This document shows, piece after piece, positions 1-13,855 of a stretch of DNA of 64,000 nt. How positions within the stretch are numbered: the stretch's first letter is position 1; every line of letters begins with the position of its first letter. The DNA is taken from the NCBI GenBank assembly GCA_008921705.1, contig VFFE01009165.1:1369183-1433182 (forward strand). Reading direction: 5' to 3'. This stretch comes from Burhinus oedicnemus (Eukaryota > Chordata > Aves > Charadriiformes > Burhinidae). The position numbers and the translations under genes are program-made. Below the pieces are notes generated by a model that saw only the letters and a program-made list of their open reading frames with translations, was not told the origin of the DNA and did no database searches.

Positions 1-2569
1 TCGCCACCCAGAATAATGGCAATCATTTTTGTGAATATGTATGTTGCATATAAAACTATGTGCTGCAGTTTTACTACTTATATAGGTCAAGAATTTTGTA
101 TTCTAAACTGATTATAATATTGCATATGGTGACACTATTAAAATTCCTCACACTACATACAATGTTTTCTACGATAAATTACACATACATTGGTTTACAT
201 AGCTATATGTGAGAAAATAGTAAACAGTGCAGTAATATGAGGTCATTTTCTAATTTTTAAGAACCTTGGGTTAGATAATCTTTCTGGTCAAGCTTTACCT
301 GTCAACAGCCCACTTGGAAAGAAAGAATAACGTATGCTCTTTCTTGGTCACTTCTTTTTTCTTGCTTATTGCCAAGATCCTTCCAAGGAATAAACTTCAA
401 GAAAACAGTGACAACTCATTTTATACCCTATTCCTTGTCTGCTGTGTAGTTTCATTAATATTTCATCCAAAGTTGCCTTTTTTGTATAGCAACAGCCTCA
501 TCCAAAAGATATCTTACAATATTTCCACTGCCAGAAATTTAAGACAGATGATTTATCCCGTATCCCTTTTTTTAAGAAGAAATACCTAATGTCAGCAATT
601 TTCTTTTAACTGGAGGATGTTTGCCTACTATTCACAAATTCAATTACCCTTCCTTGATATGGAATAGTCTTTTACATTATTTTATTTTGCAGTTTCAAGT
701 TTTCTTCCTGCTGAATTTTGCTTTGCTTGCTTATTTAAGTCTGCCTGCCATCTTTTGATGATGTGTCAGCAGGTCTCATCATGGGGGAAACAAACAACAG
801 TCAAGAAGTAAAAAGCAGCTTCAATGCACACTTTGAATCAAGTTAAGGTGCAGATTTCTTATTTTCCTGCCAAGATTAAATCCTTCTAGTAGCAGATGAA
901 ATAGAAGTGACTCGTCCCTCACTTTACATTCCACCTGTAGCTGACTCTGGATCTTTCCCAACCCTCTTCAGCTGATCTGGGACAAAACAAGTCATAAAGA
1001 CAAGACATGTTTGCTCCACAGTTTTACAAAATGTGCCATCCTGGAACCACATGAATGAATGTTTGCATCATTAAATGTACTTACATCCTGTATTTTGGCC
1101 TGGCTGGTGCTTGGCACCTACAGCTCTTGCTGGTTTGAGCAAGAGTTGTCAGAACTTCACATCCTTCCCAGCAACACAGCTGCATCATGCTTGGCAGATA
1201 CTCACCGTGTCTTTAACTGCTCACCCTTTGGGAAGTGCCATTTCCAGCACCCGCTCTCCCAAGCTCATACTCCTCACAGCCGCATCCCTTCATGCCTCAG
1301 TTTTACTTCTGGCCACCTTCCAACCACTGCCCTACTCTTCAGCCGCAATGGTGGTTGTGCATGTTTAGTGTTTTGGGGTGTTTTTGCAGATTGGCTTGGC
1401 AGCACCAGAACAGCTGAAACATTATCATTCCTACATAGCGTCAGCTGCAAAGAGAGCTAAGGAGAAGCAGCTAAACAGAGTTTGTGAGTAAATACCAAGT
1501 GACAGGCAGACACTGATGCACTCAACTAGGTTTTATTAATCATATCCCAAAATAAGGTTAAGAAGGTGAACATGTTTATGCCAGAGGTCCCAGAGGTCAT
1601 TAATTCAGCCAATAGCTACATTTGAATACAAGAGTCTGCTCAGAAAACTGCAATACTCATAAGCCACAAATTACTATTAACCTACGAGTAATCATGAAAT
1701 GACCAGTGTGAACTATCCCATTTGACACAGGTTTTTTTCATACTGCCTAAAAATAACACAACACTGACTTCATGTTTATAGCAGGCCTAAGCATTTCAGC
1801 TCCCAAGCAATTCACACTACTTGCAGTTATATTTAGACCTGCACTCAGAAACCCAAAGTGTAGTCTTGCTCTCCATCACCTCAGATGTCAAGCTCCCCTA
1901 CCTCTCCCAGCCAGAGACTCTACTGACAAAAGACTTGCTTCCACTCAAGTAAAAGTCCTTCTCAACAATTGCCATTTCTGCTGCACACATTTTGTCACAG
2001 CAAAAGCTGCATTCCTCTCCTGTTTCTCATATCCCAGGCTGGCCTCTTTCTACTCTCAGGTCCCACCTGGCTTGGTAACAAAGACTTAGGAGTACAGGTT
2101 AGACAAACTCTCCTGTGCAAGAGTTCAGCTGATGTGGAAGCGCTGACCCACACGAGGTTTTCTCATCAATGATCTGTTGTGCGGTGACATCAGTCCCTTC
2201 TTCAGAAGAAAGCGTTTGGCTCTGAAGAAAACCTGTGATGTCTTATATTTACGTGAATTCCTCTCAGACACCAGATGCTGCCCATTCTTTGCCATGCCAG
2301 TGGAAATATGGAGTTACACTTTTAAAAACTGTTTGAAAAACAGAAAGGGAGGCACTGTCATTCTGCACCTTGCTAACAGAAAACAGCAGTCTCACAGATG
2401 CTATGGTCCACTAAATATATGTCTCCCTCTTCCCATGCTTTCAGAGAGTTTAACAAAGGGTGAGTTTCTTCTTTGCAAAGGTTGATAGAGAACAAAAAAA
2501 ACAGGATGAATTTATTAAGAAATGGATCAAGAAACAAACCAATGTGACGGTAAAAGACCATCACAAAGG
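1..2569. other. Intergenic, no recognised gene
   Basis: AT-rich sequence with a moderately GC-richer part at about 1060-1440 that contains overlapping short open frames in two phases. Their translations have no family signature and no splice or codon support. No repeat was recognised. Confidence 0.6.
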
Positions 2570-3165
2570 AGGGCCAATAACATCCTAGCTTGAATCAGAA
2601 ATAGCGTGGCCAGCAGGAGTAGGGAAGTGATTGTCCCCCTGTACTCAGCACTAGTGAGGTTCCACCTCGCATACTGTGTTCAGTTTTGGTCCCGTCACTA
2701 TAAGACATTGAGGTGCTGGAGCACATACAGAGAAGGGCAATGAAGCTGGTGAAAGGTGTAGAGCACAAGTCTTACAAGGAGCAGCTGAGGGAACTGGGGT
2801 TGTTTAGTCTGGAGAAAAGGAGGCTAAGGGGAGACCTTATTGCTCTCTACCAATACCTGAAAGGAGGTTGTAGCGAGGTGGGGGTTGGTATCTTCTCCCA
2901 AGTAACAGGCAATAGGACAAGAGGAAATGGGTTCAAGTTGTTCCAGGGGAGGTTTAGACTGGATATTCAGAAAAATTTCTGTACTGAAAAGGGTTATCAA
3001 GCATTGGAACAGGCTGCCCAGGGAAGTGGTTGAGTCACCATCCCTAGAGGTAGACATGTAGATGTGGTGCTGAGGGACACAGTTTAGTGGTGGACTTGGC
3101 AGTGCTAGGTTAATGGTTGGACTTGATCTTAAAGGTCTTTTCCAACCTAAATGATTCTGTGATAT
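2570..3165 (+). mobile_element. CR1 LINE, 5'-truncated 3' end
   Basis: CR1 is the main avian non-LTR retrotransposon. This copy begins in the ORF2 C-terminal region (ggccaataacatcctagc) and runs through the 3' end to about 3165 (cctaaatgattctgtgat). The frame from 2713 reads [34 protein letters not shown] and [17 protein letters not shown], the conserved CR1 ORF2 C-terminus, and then shifts near 3000 with the terminal ORF2 residues lost. Its 3' sequence closely resembles the CR1 at 24719-27325, so both belong to one subfamily. Confidence 0.93.
2713..3033 (+). pseudogene. CR1 ORF2 C-terminal remnant
   Basis: 106 codons of the C-terminal tail downstream of the reverse-transcriptase domain, recognised by the [23 protein letters not shown] block and the DRTRGN-type motif (here GNRTRGNG). 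No catalytic residues are present. The apparent C-terminus after CTEKG is in a shifted frame: the expected ending (A-x-x-xW-NRLP-x-EVV) is read in a different phase at 3000-3035. It is non-functional. Confidence 0.85.
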
Positions 3166-6100
3166 GGAAGCAGTTTATCAGAGCTGTTCCTGGGTAAATA
3201 AGAAGAATGAAAAGTGGAAGCTACTGTATTTGTGTAATTAAATCCAGAGTTTAGATCACAGCTTAATTTCTAAGAAGTGGAGGAACTGTACAAGCTTTGC
3301 AATTCTCTAACAAAAATGGAAAAATCAGGCCTTATGTTAAGGCACAGTGAGGCAAAACCTTTGAAAGAGTCTTCGCTCAATCTGTTTCTGCAAAACCGTA
3401 GGTCTTAGGTGCTTCATTTTCTGTTACTTCCTATTGCTGTTGTGAATCTAGGTTTAAGTGAGTTTCTCCCACCCAAACAGGTGATTTTGGAAGAAAGCTG
3501 CACAGAGAAACCAACCAGAGGAAGACAGCCATCCAAACCCCAGACCTTCAGCTAGTCAGAGAGATTTCTCTGTGGAGGCGGTCACATCTGCAGCCTTGCA
3601 TTGCTCGTTCCAGTTTTCTTTTTCCAAAGTTTCACTGCTTCTGTTACCCCTTCCCCTTATTTCATTTCTCTTAGTTCCAACCTCCCCTTTAAACTTGTAA
3701 CATTAGAAAGGTATCTGCTGTTCCTCAGCTGCTGATGTTTCTGGTATGATGCATCTTTTGCTCTGTCTAGTTTGATTGTAAGTACTCATCCAGACCTGTT
3801 ATTATTACCATACAATAATATCATTGAAGCCACGGAAAACAGTAAGATTTATGTGCTGCTACCCAAGTGACTGGGGGTACAGCAATTACCAACTAATTCA
3901 GATCCTGTGACTTTTAATGGAAAATTTATAAGACTGATTAGGAGTCATTTCTCCAGGACAGTCTTACCATTCATGATAGTTTGCTCAAGCCAACCAGGCA
4001 AGTTTTACCTGTTCTTTTCTTTTTTTTTTTTTTATTTAATATATACACAACTGGGACAAGGGCTGCATAACAATAACTTGGATCAGAATACAGTGACTCC
4101 TGACACAGAAAAAGTAACTGTTTTAAAGAAAACACTGTAGTCCAAAGTATCTCAAAAAAGGCCTCTGTAAATGGTTCGCTGAAGTCAGAAATATCATACT
4201 TTGAATTTAATAGTTGACACAGCCAATTAAAAAATCTTGGTGAGTGAGAAGATGAAGTTAGTATGATGGTCTGTGATTGTTCAGGTTATATTATTCTGAC
4301 CACTAGCACTCTGGTGAGGGTATCCTAAATTTCTGAGAGAGTTCACCATACTGCAGAGATGACCTTGCCAGCCACAACTGTTTCAGTGTATCACTGTATG
4401 TCTGTATCCCTGTTCAGGCTACTATATCCCTGTTACACATTTTTGGCCAATGCTTACAACTTGTATTCAGAAGCACTAGCAAGATATTAGGAGATGAAAA
4501 TGGATCATGAAGCACCGAAAGGCTTCTAAAGATGTTCTACTGCATTTCTAATAGGAAGTTTCACCTTCTTTTTGATTACTTCTTGTCTAAAGCTAAATTA
4601 ATGCAGAAAAATAATGGCATGTATTTAGAGTCAGTTAATATATTCTGAGTGATTGCATTAGATGTTGCTATCATTTAGAGGAACAGTACAATTTGGGTCT
4701 AGGTGGACTTAGCAATAAATAGTTTATGGGTGACTAAGTACCTTCTAGTTCATCATATATAGACATAGTTCTATTTTTCTGATGGTTGTTAAAGGTGACA
4801 AGTAAAATGACTTTTGGCAGTTGCACTCAGTTCCCCAGGGAACAAGAGTCAAATTCAGAATACATGCAATAAAAGAATGTTGTATAAATGTGCTACTGAA
4901 GTTGACAGGTTGAAACAGCCTCAGTAGGATAGCAAGGACAGACTGAAATAAATCAGGCCCCATAAAGGTGTCCACAGTGTTTGGATATTATATTATTCAA
5001 GTGGCAGAAGTGATGGAAAATTAACATACTGCTTCCTTATAGCAAAAAAAGTGTCACTAATTTGATTTTGGTCATCATGCCTCTCCCCCCCCACCTTCTA
5101 AGCTAATAACAGCTTGTGTAAAACCTCATTGCCACATGAACTCATATGTGCACGGTAAAGATGGTGTAACTAACTGTGTTGCTTTGTAATATGGGGCTGT
5201 AGACTGTGTACTGAATTTGCAACGCCTCAGGATTGACGCTTGTCCAGCTTGGTCTGTCTGACCTTCTCTTGACCTGCCTGCAACCTTCTTTTACTTTGGT
5301 TAACTCTAACAGCAAATTTTCCTAATTGACCAGGTTCTAGGGCTAATTAGTTTTACCTGTGTTTATCTTCTATTGTACAATCACAGTTTTTTAACAGATA
5401 GGGATAACAAGGAGTTATTCCATGCAGAATGAAATATTTATGGATGATATAATAATACAGAGAAATACAGGCCCTGTGCAATAGCAGAGGCTTAAGAAGT
5501 GGAGAAATAGGATGGAGCAGAGAGGAGTACAGGCATGAGAAAATAAAAGATGGGGCACAGGCCTGGTACTGGAAACCGTGCAGCTATAAACAACTCACCA
5601 ATGGTCACTAAAAGAAAAGTGGACCGCAAACTGGAAAAAAGTGGGTTTATGTGTAACAAAGAACAAAGAAGTAGTATCCAGCATATGTGAAAGGCACCAA
5701 ATTTGGATGTGGAGTGGAGGTGCAGATCAATGAAGAATGACGACCAATGAAGTAAAAGCAAAGGTGTAAAAGCATGTTAGCAAACAAACAAAAACGGCCC
5801 CACACAGATCCTTAGGCAATGGAGAAGAAATCATCAACATGAACACAATGTTCTTTTCAGCAAAGGAGTTCATATGCTGTTAAACCACTGTAGCACCCTC
5901 ACCACCAGCAGCACGAAACCACTGACCTTATATTCCAGAACTGTAGGTGAAGGGAAAGCAGAACAGTTTCTGACCCTTTCCCTCATAAGGAGTGCGCGAA
6001 TAACAACTTTAGCTCTATTTACATTATTATTATACTTTTTCTGCATAGATGTATTCTTTCTTTTTCTGTAATGATTACATTTGGACCAGTAACGGTTCTT

Positions 6101-7084
6101 GAATTAGACTACTAAGATTTCAATTATGTTAGCAATAACTTCTTGGCTTTCTGTGAGGTGTGTTTCATTTTTGCCCATAAACAAGATTTTGAGTGCAACA
6201 ATGGCTGGCAGTTCTAACTACACAGATGTTCAAAAAAAAAATGAGCCTTTGGATTTGCTAAGGAAAGGTCATCTTCCGCAGAGTAGCTGTATTTCTGTAT
6301 ATAACTTAATTATTCAGTAATCATTAATAATAAAGGGAAAGAGATTACTCAAATGTTTTGCTTACTCTCCCAAATACTTCTGTAATGTTATTGCGTACAA
6401 ATGGGACTGTATCTCTAGTTTCAAGAACATTGTATGCTATTCTCCTTCATGGCATACTGTTTTATTGTCAAACAGGTTAATAAAACCATAAGATTAGAAA
6501 GACCCTCAGAAGCCTAAATATTAGTTGCTAGTATGTCAAAAAGCCTACTACTATTCCTACTCCAATTAGCTACATTTTGCCTAAATATGCACCATTTGTA
6601 CTTATTTGTTCCTGTGCCAACACTATTTGTTACCCAAAAATTATCTTCACTGCCCATGACGTTTATCATTCTAAAATATTCAGTGATTGTCGTCATACTT
6701 CTATTTATTTTGCCAAGCTAGAAAGCTTTTTTAAATTGTCCCATTGAAACAAACTCTTATTTTCCCATAATACCACTAACCCTCCTTTTTACTCATTCCA
6801 GTTAAACTCCATCTCTCCTGAACATTAATAAGCAGAACTGATAGTCTGACTACTAGTCCTTACTGTTAATCATTAAGTGCTTGCCTTGTCCTTTGTACTA
6901 TTAGATCTATTAGATTTATTGTTAGATTACATCACGCTTTGGTTTCTTTTGTTCTCAGTGCTGTCCAGCTTCTTCTGTTCTTGCTCTCCACATTTTCCTG
7001 AGAGTCTGTCAGCACATTGCAAATGTACATTGAGCAGTACATTTAAAAAGTGGACTTTTTGTGCCTCAATCACTTACAAAATTA
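3166..7084. other. Intergenic, no recognised gene
   Basis: AT-rich with simple tracts (T-run at 4021-4033, C-run near 5084). Short open frames in all phases look random. No gene or repeat was recognised. Confidence 0.6.
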
Positions 7085-7400
7085 TTAAAAGTGATCAGTC
7101 CCAACCCCAAGCTCAGAGGAACACCACTTGAAATTCCCTCTTTTTTTTTTTTTTTTTTTAAAGTAATTCCCCTGTTCATATAACTCACTTTCTGCTTAAT
7201 CTGCTCCATACATAACTCCCACATTTTATCTCAATCTCCATCTTAATCTACCTCCTGCTTTCCCATGTGGCACCATGTCAAATGGTTTATTGAAATCTAT
7301 ATAGATTAGACATTTTCAGTTTCTTTTGAGTGGCCAATCACCCCTCCAGTCAAAGAAAAATATCAGGTTAGCTGGCACTGTAAAAAATTTGAAGCTTGAG
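7085..7400 (-). mobile_element. Old CR1/L3-type LINE, reverse-transcriptase fragment
   Basis: Read on the - strand, this looks like the RT part of an old chicken-repeat-type LINE. The segment accatgtcaaatggtttatt (7272-7291) corresponds to the KxFDxV motif A block seen in the CR1 at 35826. The segment around 7095-7130 (cccaaccccaagctcagaggaac) resembles the PQGSxLGP motif B region read in reverse. A T19 tract (7141-7159) interrupts it. It is heavily diverged, and the upstream limit could reach 6960. Confidence 0.55.
7141..7159. repeat. Poly-T tract (T19)
   Basis: Uninterrupted T19 inside an old LINE fragment; probably a later expansion. Confidence 0.95.
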
Positions 7401-10400
7401 CTTATATGGTAGCCTGTTTTCCAGCTTCTTCTATTAATTCAAAAGAATTAACTTCCTGCAGCTGAAGATCTTGCATCCCACTGACCTCAAAGCAAACAAT
7501 TTCAAAGGACAAAACTTGTCTTCCTATGTTATTACAAACCGTGATCATTCTCTGTTCAGCATGTATGTTGAGATCTGTAATTGAAGATCTACACAGTTCT
7601 CTACCGAATCTCTAACCTGTTCAGTTCTATGTACAGCTCTTCAACATCAGGAGGCTTTAACCAACACCTAAAAGACAAGAACATATAAGCTAAGCAGTTA
7701 TTTAATGGGTATTCTGCATTAACAACCTTTGCACTGGAGGAGGGTCTGTATGTATCTAGTTGCCATTTCAGCAGTACGGCATCCTTCTCACCTCAACTTT
7801 TATCAGTACATCAGTACTGTATACTTTGAAAATTGAATATTTTCCAAAGCACTTAGATGACATTCCCAGCACTCAAGAGTTTCTTGCCTAACTGATTTGC
7901 TTTCTCAGCTTATATGAAACTGTCTTGTCCATGACCTGGAGAAGTTGAGAGGTACTAAATACCTGTAAAATAAAAGCAGCCCAAACCATTATCTTCTAAA
8001 CTGTTAAATGCAATCCTGGCATTAACTAGCAATCTTTAAAATGATTCCTGCCCTGGATACAGTACAGGATGGGGACTATTATGAAATCTGCAGTTTTCTA
8101 GTGGTTGGTAGCCTCCTGTTTCGAAGGCTAAGAAAGTTTAAAAGTAGCAGCACAGGCTATTCCATGTCAAATAGTTGGTTTCAGTGCTCAGAAATATTCC
8201 TGGACAGGCTTAACGTACTTGTATAAGCATACATATGGCCTAGGCATATAGCTACTGAGGAAATCTTACACTGCAAGTCAAAAATCAGATGTAAAGAGAC
8301 CCTTTTAACCCTTAATATACACAAAACAAGAAATCAGTTTGTAATTACTTATCTCCTTCTTTCCCCACCCCAGAAGCATATAGGGATTGAGAAGACTGCA
8401 CTAGGAAGAATTATTTTGTGCCATATGAAGTTATAGCTAGAGAACATGGCCCCAGACACTCTCCTCATCTATAGGCATACAATACAGGAAACTTTTCCAC
8501 AGACAGACAACCTCACATTGCATAAACAATACATTTCTTTCCACACCTTTAATTACCAGGAAGCCTGATCAGCAACTGAACATACGCCTGAGACTCAACA
8601 CTTAGAGGCTTTAATGGCCCTGGCCAATTTTTTTCTGGGGCCAGCTCCCACACCACAGGCCCTGGAGCCCACTTCATCTCAGCCCTGGGTGGCAGTCCCA
8701 GAGGAGTATCAGCCCCCAGCTCCACCACGCACCCCGCAGGTCCAGACCCTGACCTGTGGCCTGACTTCCCAGCCTGACCTCAAGCCTGCCTCATCACCAC
8801 AAACCTGACAGGCAGTCTTAGCTGTTGCTTGAACTTTTCTGTGAGCTCTGGGCCTGCCCCACTTGCCTCATTCAGGTGGCAAGGGCCAGGACACCCACTG
8901 GCCACACTATCACACTTGGCTTCCCACCCCTAAGGGAGTAGCCAGCCCCTGCTGCTCCCTGACAGCATGCATCAGTACTGAATCTCTTGATAAAGAGCAG
9001 ATTGTACTTTCTTTGCAATATTTCTTTTGAAGTTCTGTGACACACGTACTAGCCCTATTCACTGCACAAGGTCAAGATGGCTACATCAATCAGCCAAGCT
9101 GAAATGCAAATTGTCAGCCTAGGAAAATGTCGCTACTGGAGTTCCTAGTGGGTTGGTTTAGAAAACAGCCTTTTTTAATATTTCTACTCATGGCCTCAGC
9201 TCAAGAAGTAGATAGGTGCTAAAGAAGTTGGCTAGTGGCACAAAGTTGACAGGAATACAAATGAAAGCGGGAATACGCTGGGGAAAAATAAAAAAGACAA
9301 CCTGGAAAACTGAAATAGTACAAACTGAATGAGATCTAACACTACAAAATGCAAGCACAGGAAGCTAGCAGCTTCCTGCATGACCTTCCACTATAAGCAT
9401 AAATAACATCAGTTGAACCTGACAGAGGAGAGACCTTAGTGGAATAGCTCAGTGTCTGGTGACTTTACACCAATCCTCTGAAGTGACTTTGCATAAGAAA
9501 AATGCGAACTGAGGTAGAACAGATAAAATACTATCTGTAAAGACAAGAACTAACTCAAGTTCTGTTGTGGAAGGAGTTTGTGGGGCCTTGTCCAATACAC
9601 TGAGCTCTTCTCGTTTCTCCATGCTGAAAAACATAATGGGAGACACAGAGAAGGGACCAGAGGAATGCAAAACCCATTTTATTAAGGGATGTTACATTAA
9701 CTTAGCTTATTCAGCCCAGTAAAATGATGGCTGAGGCTAAACCACAGAAGGCACATATAAAGACCAGAAAAGGAGGAGTTTTTGAACACAAGTTTGGTCC
9801 AATGCACGCTGTGTATAAATAGAAAGAAGGTTTCCAAAGAGTAAATTTCTGGAAACATGCTGCATTAGAATCACGAAAGGAAAACAAATCTGTTCCAGCA
9901 GACAAAGCCTAATTTATGGAAAAGTACAACAGTTGTGTAGCTTCTGTCAGGATGCAAAAAGCATAGAGATACACCACAGTTAGAACTGTATGACTTTACA
10001 GGGATATACCTGCCTATGTTAGTGCAATTATCAGCCCCTAGTCAAAGTTCATTAGTTAATAGTGTTAAAGTGGAGTTAACTTTCCCTCTGAATTGAGAGA
10101 CACATGCAGGGCAGCCACTGACACCACGTGTTGTGTGAACACCCCGGTTGCCAGAGGGAACCACAAGCTAGGTCTGCATCAGCAAGCAGAACAGCCCAAC
10201 AGGAGGGGATCTATCAGGCAAAATAGTTAGTGGTAAGAACCTGACATCCACACTGAAAATGTCTCAGGACCTTGTCCCTTTGTACTAACTGTAGTCCAAC
10301 TCTGTGACTAGAGTGCATTAGATGCATTCCTAGAACACGTTTTTCAGTTAAGCTTCGTCCAAAATCAATCCAGTTCACACTCTGGGAAACTGCTCTGCAA

Positions 10401-13400
10401 TGCAAACCAAAGCTCAGTAAGAGGACATAACCAGGAGACTTGCTTCAAAAGCTCATTCTCCATCTGAATTAAAACATGAGACTGTTGTCATTACAGCACT
10501 GACAGTCTTAAACTACACACAGTTTGAGATGGACAAAACCTTACCTTTCCATAGACTCAGGTACCCTCCCTAAAGTTAATCTACAGCACCAATGATTTCA
10601 GCAGGTACTCCCAACCCTGTTTTGCCATAAGGAAAACATTTGGCTCATTCCCCCTCACTGATAGCATGAGAGCACTTTTCAGGATAATCAAAACCACAGG
10701 TGAAACACACCTTCTATTAACAGGCATCACCCTGTCTTATTTGAAAAATGGGAAGCAAGTCACTTTTCTATCCTGCCCCTATGCTTGTTAAATATAAGCT
10801 TAAGAAAGGAAGTTTCAAGGCCATGCTGAATTCATTTGTAAGTGTTTTCTGGTCTGGGCTTTTTTTTCCTCCTTTCCTTTAAGCCATCAATAAAACATTA
10901 GTTGTGAATGGCTGATTTGTTCCAGTTCCAGCAGGTACACTCCAGGCTCACTGCAAGGCTTTTCATTTGGAAAATGTTTTTGATATAACATTGCTATGTT
11001 ACCATCTGCCTGAGTGACAAATCCCAGATAAACAGCTTTACTGGGACACTCTCTGTCCCTTAACACACCATCTATGCTAAACTTCCAGGGGCAGTTTTAA
11101 ATATCTTAAGACCAAAAACAAATACTACAACTTGCACGGTATGGAATACATTGAAAGGTTATACTAGCATATACAGTACAAGAGGCCCATACAGAGAAAG
11201 ACAAGTGAAAAAATACATATTGGTTTTATTATTTATTAAGAATGAGAAAAAAACCAAACAGCCTATGATCCAAGCCATGCTATTTTTCCATCTCATGATG
11301 GATGTCATAACGAGCTGCAATGCAGGAACAGGAACGGAAGAAGGGAGTCCTTTCCCTTGGAGGTGGGGTAGGAGTCTGAAAGCTTTCTGTACTTCATGGC
11401 ATATGCTGAAAGAGCAAAGGTCCTTTACTGCCATCACCTGGAATAAATGAAACCAGAAAAAGAAACTCCCTCTTCAGGCAATACAGACAAAACTCATTAA
11501 GTTATGTGCTGTTATGCAGATACAATGACAATGAAGGCTTAGTTCCTCATGAGAGCAGTCAGAGAAGCAGTGAAATTAGAAAATGGTATCTCTCGAGAAA
11601 CAGATATATCTTCATTCAACATCTACGCTATGAAACCAAGCATGATCTCTGCAAAACACAGATACCAGTCTACATCCTAGCAGGGCCAGAGCTTCCACAC
11701 CTGGTGTGCTCACAGAGAGACCTGCAGAATCAAACCTGCATTTACCAAGGTGGTAAGAAAACAAAATAAGACTCCAGAAGATTTAGGAGAAAACGTAAGA
11801 GTATAAAGCAGAATCATCAGGTGTATCAGACAGAAAGGCAGTGGTGTTCTCAAATATTCATTTGATGGTTATGGTAATATTTAGCTAAATATTATCAACT
11901 TCCTTTGTGTTCCACGCTGACACCAAAATACATGCAGGTGATGTTTGGAGCAAAGGAGACATAAAACAATGTCCTAATCCACATACATATGTAATTTGAC
12001 TGCTTTTCAGTATATCCCATATGGAAAACTATCTTGCAGCTTGATGTGGCAGACGTTACCACAGCTGAAACCAACAAAGGAACACAAGAGGCAACAATCT
12101 CTGAATCTCCCTGATCCTCCACTACATAATCATGCGGAAGTGCTCTGATTTGATAAATATTGAAGAAGTCTTACACTGAGAAACTAGTAAGAGCTTCTCT
12201 ACTTAAACAGGCACCTCAAAGCATTCTTTGGGTCAAAAATAAAGATTAATCCAGTAGCTTTGAATCTCTTCTCAGAGATTTTTGTATCCACCTTTTTTAA
12301 TTCACTGCAGTGATTTAGCTCTAAAAAATACTCAGATGATATGTGGAGCAGCTCTATATTGTCTGCTGTTCACATATATCATTAAGGACTTTTAAGACTC
12401 TCAAAATAATACATGAAAAAGTATCCATAATTCTTTGAATGAAGTCTGTGCTGTCAGGGGGAAAAGCCTTCCATAAGCTTGATGTTCAATAAACTGTCTT
12501 TTCTTATTCAATAAGGTAAAGAAAAAAATAAGTGTCACTAAAAATATTAGTGTAATACATTTCTCCATTACCCTAAGTGTACATTAACTTAACAAGAGGG
12601 AAAAGATGCACAATAACTGGCACTTTGATGGTTCTTGAACACCTGGCAAAAGCTGTCTGCTGCAGCTTTGATTTGGATAAGCAGCAAACAGGTTAGAGAT
12701 CTGTATTCACCCAAGTTTTCTGGATGAAATACTAGTTAAAAACCTAGGCATAAAATTCCTCAGCTGGTATAGAAATTCATGACTCTTTCATATGAGATAT
12801 CTATTCTTAATATTTGATTATGTCCTCATTCAAATCAAGTCAGAAAGAGGAGTGAAGGCCAAAAATGAAAATCAAATCAAAATGTACGCATGCTCAATTC
12901 AAGTTTTAATTAAATCCTTGTGTCCCTCTTTTGAAAATGTTTCTTAGCTGTAACACCTACCCCAAGTCAAAAGTAATGGGCATCACAGACAGAAAACCTA
13001 GAATATTAAATATATTCCATGAGAGAAATGAGAATAGGAACTGTAAGAACAGAAAAGCAGCTCCGGGGGGCCAGAGTGCGAAGAGTACATGCTCTACAAG
13101 AAGAGGCCAGCTTGTGGCAGCACACTTGAAATAGCAGTCTTGTAAGAAGGTCTGCTACACTACAAACTCACTGCTTGCATACAGAAATATTTTCAAATGC
13201 ACTTTTGAGCACTTCGCTTGACAAACACCATGACCAACTATGAAATACAGGAATTTGGCCCAAAATAGAACCCCTACTGAAGACAAATTTCAAAAATAAA
13301 TTAAGATGACAATACTAACTATGAAACCCAGCAAAAACATAAGCATAACCACTAATTTGAGTTTTGCATACATCTCCTTTAGCTTACATAAGAGGCAAAG

Positions 13401-13571
13401 CATCTAAGGGAAGGGTTTCAAAATCTGCTAAAGACTTTAGAAGCCCATATCCCACTGGAAGTTACAGATTTAAAGGAGATTGTTATGCTACTAACAAAGT
13501 GTTCATTTTGTTCAAGGTCCTGTTGGGCCAGCAGGATTAAATTTCAACTCCTGCCTTTGCCACATATACAT
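7401..13571. other. Intergenic, no recognised gene
   Basis: Contains a GC-rich, proline-codon-like island at about 8610-8965, described separately. The remainder is AT-rich single-copy sequence. Opposing open frames near 11150-11450 lack family similarity or splice signals. Confidence 0.55.
8610..8965. other. C-rich island, unassigned
   Basis: An abrupt rise in GC within AT-rich flanks, dominated by CC and CAG/CTG runs (for example cagccctgggtggcagtccc) and with few CpGs. It is not a CpG-island promoter and not CR1 by eye. It could be an old unclassified repeat or the remnant of a GC-rich insertion. Confidence 0.4.
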
Positions 13572-13722
13572 AGAAGCAAAGAATAATGGGATAATACAGG
13601 CTGGAAGGTAACTTTGGAAATCATCTAGACCAAGCCCCTGCTCAAAGCAGGGCCGCTTCTGAAGTTAGAGCAGGTTGCTCAGGGCCTCAACTGGCCAAGT
13701 TTTGGAAAGGTCCAAGAATTAA
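13572..13722 (-). mobile_element. Old CR1 3'-end fragment
   Basis: The block ggctggaaggtaactttgga, then atcatctagaccaagcccct, then a short spacer and gttagagcaggttgctcagg is the reverse complement of the CR1 3' region (compare 29257-29340). It is diverged and lacks intact terminal ATTCTATG units, though aagaataatgggat at its edge resembles decayed ones. Confidence 0.75.
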
Positions 13723-13739
13723 TATTCTGCATGCTCTGC

Positions 13740-13855
13740 AGCTTAACTTCTTTCACCTTTGGCAGGTCATTCAAACAATCTGGCTCCCACCTGTAAACGG
13801 GTAAGGACACAACCTTACTTCAAGCAGTTGTATGGGAATAAATTCAGTGCCTGTG
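13740..13855 (+). mobile_element. MIR-like SINE fossil
   Basis: The core segment tcacctttggcaggtcattc, then aaacaatctggctcccacct, then gtaaacgggtaa follows the MIR pattern of 'cttgggcaagtcactt..ctc..cctcagtttccccatctgtaaa'. The tail resembles the MIR 'gattaaat' region. Conserved MIR-type SINEs survive as rare fossils in bird genomes. Confidence 0.6.

Noticed and set aside
1059..1460. 133-codon open frame
   Set aside because: Overlapping frames in other phases are equally open, there is no domain, and composition (Ser/His/Cys/Leu-rich) looks like chance in GC-richer DNA.
3310..3350. Possible MIR-like bit (ggcacagtgaggcaaaac)
   Set aside because: Too short and no adjoining core or tail.
8614..8808. 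Proline-rich 64-codon frame
   Set aside because: Follows from C-rich composition alone; no homologous motif.
11151..11450. Opposing open frames of about 95 codons
   Set aside because: No family signature, no splice context and equal openness on both strands.
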